64,000 bases of DNA from Hetaerina americana (taxonomy: Eukaryota > Arthropoda > Insecta > Odonata > Calopterygidae). Each line of letters opens with the position of its first letter. Within the stretch, counting starts at the first letter, position 1. The notes under the pieces are model-generated. The model worked only from the letters and a program-made list of their open reading frames with translations. It was not told where the DNA came from and did no database searches. The position numbers and the translations under genes were made by a program. Positions 61,085 to 64,000 of this stretch are shown piece after piece. Location of the stretch: positions 96,620,454-96,684,453 of the forward strand of contig JAKTNV010000003.1 in NCBI GenBank assembly GCA_022747635.1, given 5' to 3'.

Positions 61085-63379
61085 ATGCTTTACAAAATCC
61101 TTGATTGGAATATCCCCCTCAAAGGAATACCTTTGCTCCTTAACCTAAATTCCACATTGATGTAGCGTGATGTGCTGTGAGAGACTCCTGAGATGCAATA
61201 TCCGAGAAACAGATTTTGAATTTAATCCATGGTATTTTTCCGTTCAGAATTGGTAACTGATACCTGCTCTATCTCGGCTTTTTCTTACGAAAAAATCTAC
61301 ATTTGCTATTTCGTCACGATGCACAAGAGAAAAATTTCTTCCGATGAGACGTAGGTATAGGAATTCAAGTGTTCATTATGACCTCTGCCACAGCTTTTCC
61401 ATTCTTCCAGTTTGTACGTGACTTTTCACCACCACGCCCGATAATTCCTCTTGTCAAGATTTTTATCCACCGGTGGTTTAAATAATTTGATCAAATCAAT
61501 CTAACTAACCTTAGATATTTAGTTCAATTTTGTATTGCATTTGAAAAATAAGAAATTGAAATTATTAAAGAAATATGGTTAATCTACGTCATTTTTAATG
61601 TCTTTTGGCGTTATTAACAAGTCAAATCATTACATGAGTAATTTCAAAAAATTTTAACGACTCTACTTTCTATAATTGGAGTACCTTTAAAATCCATTAC
61701 TTAGGTGAGTAAACCATTCATTTGATGAAATAAATTGTTCCCAGTGCTCAAGTTGGAGGAATGGCGTGACGCCAAAATGAGAAACTGTGTAGACCGCGGT
61801 ATACATTATTTTGCTTGAGAAATATTAATTTTTTGTAAAGGTAGCACTTAGAATACTATAAGTTGCACCGGGCTAGTAATCAATTAAATATATCTGCGAT
61901 AAACTATGGCTCTATTAGGTTGCCATTTAGATTTTTTAATAATAAGAATGGCTAAGAAAGTAGGAGCATAAAAAGATTAGTATCAAGATACTAACTTGCA
62001 TTCCCCTAAAATCCCACATGCGCAGTAAATTATTAAGATGTTTTTACTTTCCATAATTTTTAAAGTATGGCTATTATGGTTTAATGTTTACGGAACCCCT
62101 CCATGCGATCACTGAAATTGTTGGTTTGAGCATATTTGAATAACAAGGTAAAAGTACTATCATCATTTTATCATCAATTATTTATTTTTATATAACATTT
62201 AGAGATATATTCTTAAACTATATATTTAGTATGCCCTCCATTTTTTCTTGCCGTCTGTCCCCCCTTGAAGGAAAGGGTCATGCATTCAATTGAAACCTAT
62301 GATTGCTGGACTTTAGTTTCGAAGTATTTTAAGTATGCATATGTATTGTACCATTTGGAGACTGTCTCATGGTGAATGACTATTTTAAGAAACACTGAAT
62401 GATTCTTTTTATTCTCTAAGAGGGTTTTCGCATAGATGAAGGAACCCATAATGTTCTTCGTGTGTGCCGTTTGTGTTTTTAAAGAAAGTTTTGGTATTCT
62501 TTTGCAACGGACACCTTTGTTTTTTATTTAGCTTTTTCTTTAAATTCCTTCTGAACTGTCAAATTTACGATTATCAGTTCATTACAAGTTAATTTATTAC
62601 ATGATTTGAACGCAGTCATTTCCTTGCTTTATTAATGTTTCTTTAAACTACTATATATCATTCACTTCAGTTTTGGATGAGGCCTTTGTGAATAATTAAT
62701 TACAACCTGTGTCAAAACTCACGAGAAAAAAAGTGATTAAGTACGATTAAATTGTTCTACGTGGAATACGGTTGATAAATATGAATTATTTTAAGACACC
62801 AGTAAGTCGATAGTACGTTTTAATTTTGAAAATGGTCATCAAATAATTTTTCATCAACTTAAATAATTCATGAAAGTGGCGTGCAAATGGATAGTTCTAA
62901 TTTAGTCACTTATGTGAGTTAAAAGCTGACTTGTTGACATACGTATGTTTCCCTGGTCATTTGTTAATACTTTTCTGAGTTTTGAGAAGTACACTTGGTC
63001 AAGGAGAGTTTTGTTCCTACTAACGTGATGAAGAAAGCAAAAATGTCTTGCTTAATAGACGTAAAATGCTAACGGCTATTAGACATTGACTTCTGAAATG
63101 AAAAAAATCATTAGCGAGATTAATTAAAAATGTTCACTCCTTGTGATGGGAGGGGAAAGTTAGGATTGTGTGTTTCAGGGGGTATTTGTATAAATCTATT
63201 TGCAATTACCTTCTGGCAGATGAATTAAGACCACATCCCTCCCTCCCCTTCCCCACTATGCATTATTATTAATGACAGAATAGTCAATTTTGAATAAATC
63301 AAACCAAAATGTTTGGAAGGGAAGACTGAGAAATGAAGCATGTTACATCATGCTTCATGAGTGGTGGACGAATCAATCA
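61085..63379. other. AT-rich unassigned DNA
   Basis: No supportable feature. Confidence 0.45.
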
Positions 63380-64000
63380 GTATCAACGTGTGCGAGATCT
63401 GGAAGCGTGCCAGGTGTCTTCGATTTGCTTGACGAATGCTCTTCATCTGTGCGCCGAGGGATACGTATGGTGCGCGGTCAGGGCGTTCGTGGGAATCAAG
63501 GATGCGAGGGTTCGGGACGCGTTGTGCGTGTGGTCCCCTCACCCCCATCTCCATCCCCCCCCCCCGTATAAGGGCATTGGCCACCAATCAATCCCCGGCG
63601 GGCCACGGCGTCTTCCCCAGCGAATGTGTTCCCGTGACGATTTTTAACCTCTCCCTTATTTGCCCTCGATATATTTTCTTCTTTTGGAGACAGCAATTTG
63701 AAACATATCCGTTTAAGGGAAGTCAAAACAATCGAGTCGTGGGTCTATTCAATTTGTACTTGTTATTTTACGACGAGTGATTTACAAGTGGAAAATACGT
63801 AAAGAATTAGTTACGAGCTTGAATTATGAGGATAAATAGATCCGTCAATCCACATGCAAGAAAGGACGCTTGGGATAATTATGGCGGTGGATGTTCAATA
63901 TTATTTATTATCCGCAAAGTTATTATCTCAATAGCCATGAATAATTAAGCTTTCATTTGCACAAACGTTAAATATTCAACCCAAATGCCTGATATAATTT
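63380..64000. other. Small GC-rich patch, then AT-rich DNA
   Basis: GC-rich at 63400-63640 with overlapping unrecognised frames on both strands and a C run near 63560. AT-rich to the end of the window. Confidence 0.4.

Overview
This is animal genomic DNA, most likely from an arthropod and probably an insect. The reasons are a highly AT-rich background, several mariner transposons, jockey-superfamily and RTE-like non-LTR retrotransposon remnants, several tRNA-headed SINEs and long (TA)n tracts. I cannot name the species. I found no intact host protein gene, rRNA, tRNA gene, CRISPR array or bacterial-type operon. The window reads as intergenic or long-intron DNA that has collected mobile elements over a long time. 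Every stretch with recognisable protein homology is a transposon fossil.

Layout: an A-type SINE head lies near 0.7 kb. A broken, 3'-truncated mariner is at 3.0-3.9 kb. A second, nearly intact mariner, complete with terminal inverted repeats and TA duplication, is at 5.8-7.1 kb on the minus strand. From 7 to 17 kb the DNA is mostly AT-rich and featureless, ending in a compact cluster of homeodomain-like sites beside a GC-rich island (16.9-17.6 kb), which is the best candidate for host regulatory DNA. At 19.9-22.5 kb there is another tRNA-like head, a long (TA)n tract, an internally deleted RTE-like LINE, a possible LINE 5' fragment, a decayed hammerhead-ribozyme-like fold and a 31-bp near-perfect hairpin. 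At 27.2-29.1 kb sits a 5'-truncated jockey-superfamily LINE flanked by a 17-bp direct repeat. It is followed by a B-family SINE (29.6 kb), a third mariner (30.5 kb) and a C-type tRNA-like head (31.5 kb). From 23 to 60 kb GC-rich islands with strong purine/pyrimidine strand bias alternate with AT-rich DNA. Among them are two copies of an unidentified dispersed repeat (35.1 and 36.4 kb), two more RTE-like LINE tails (44.1 and 52.4 kb), two more B-family SINEs (48.5 and 49.0 kb), and one full and one extremely short copy of a D-family SINE (60.8 and 53.2 kb).

How the parts relate: the SINE and LINE insertions carry target-site duplications, so the SINEs were moved in trans by LINE machinery. No active LINE partner is visible here. 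The many long open frames inside the GC-rich islands are best explained by base composition: they overlap on both strands, are low in complexity and match no family I recognise.
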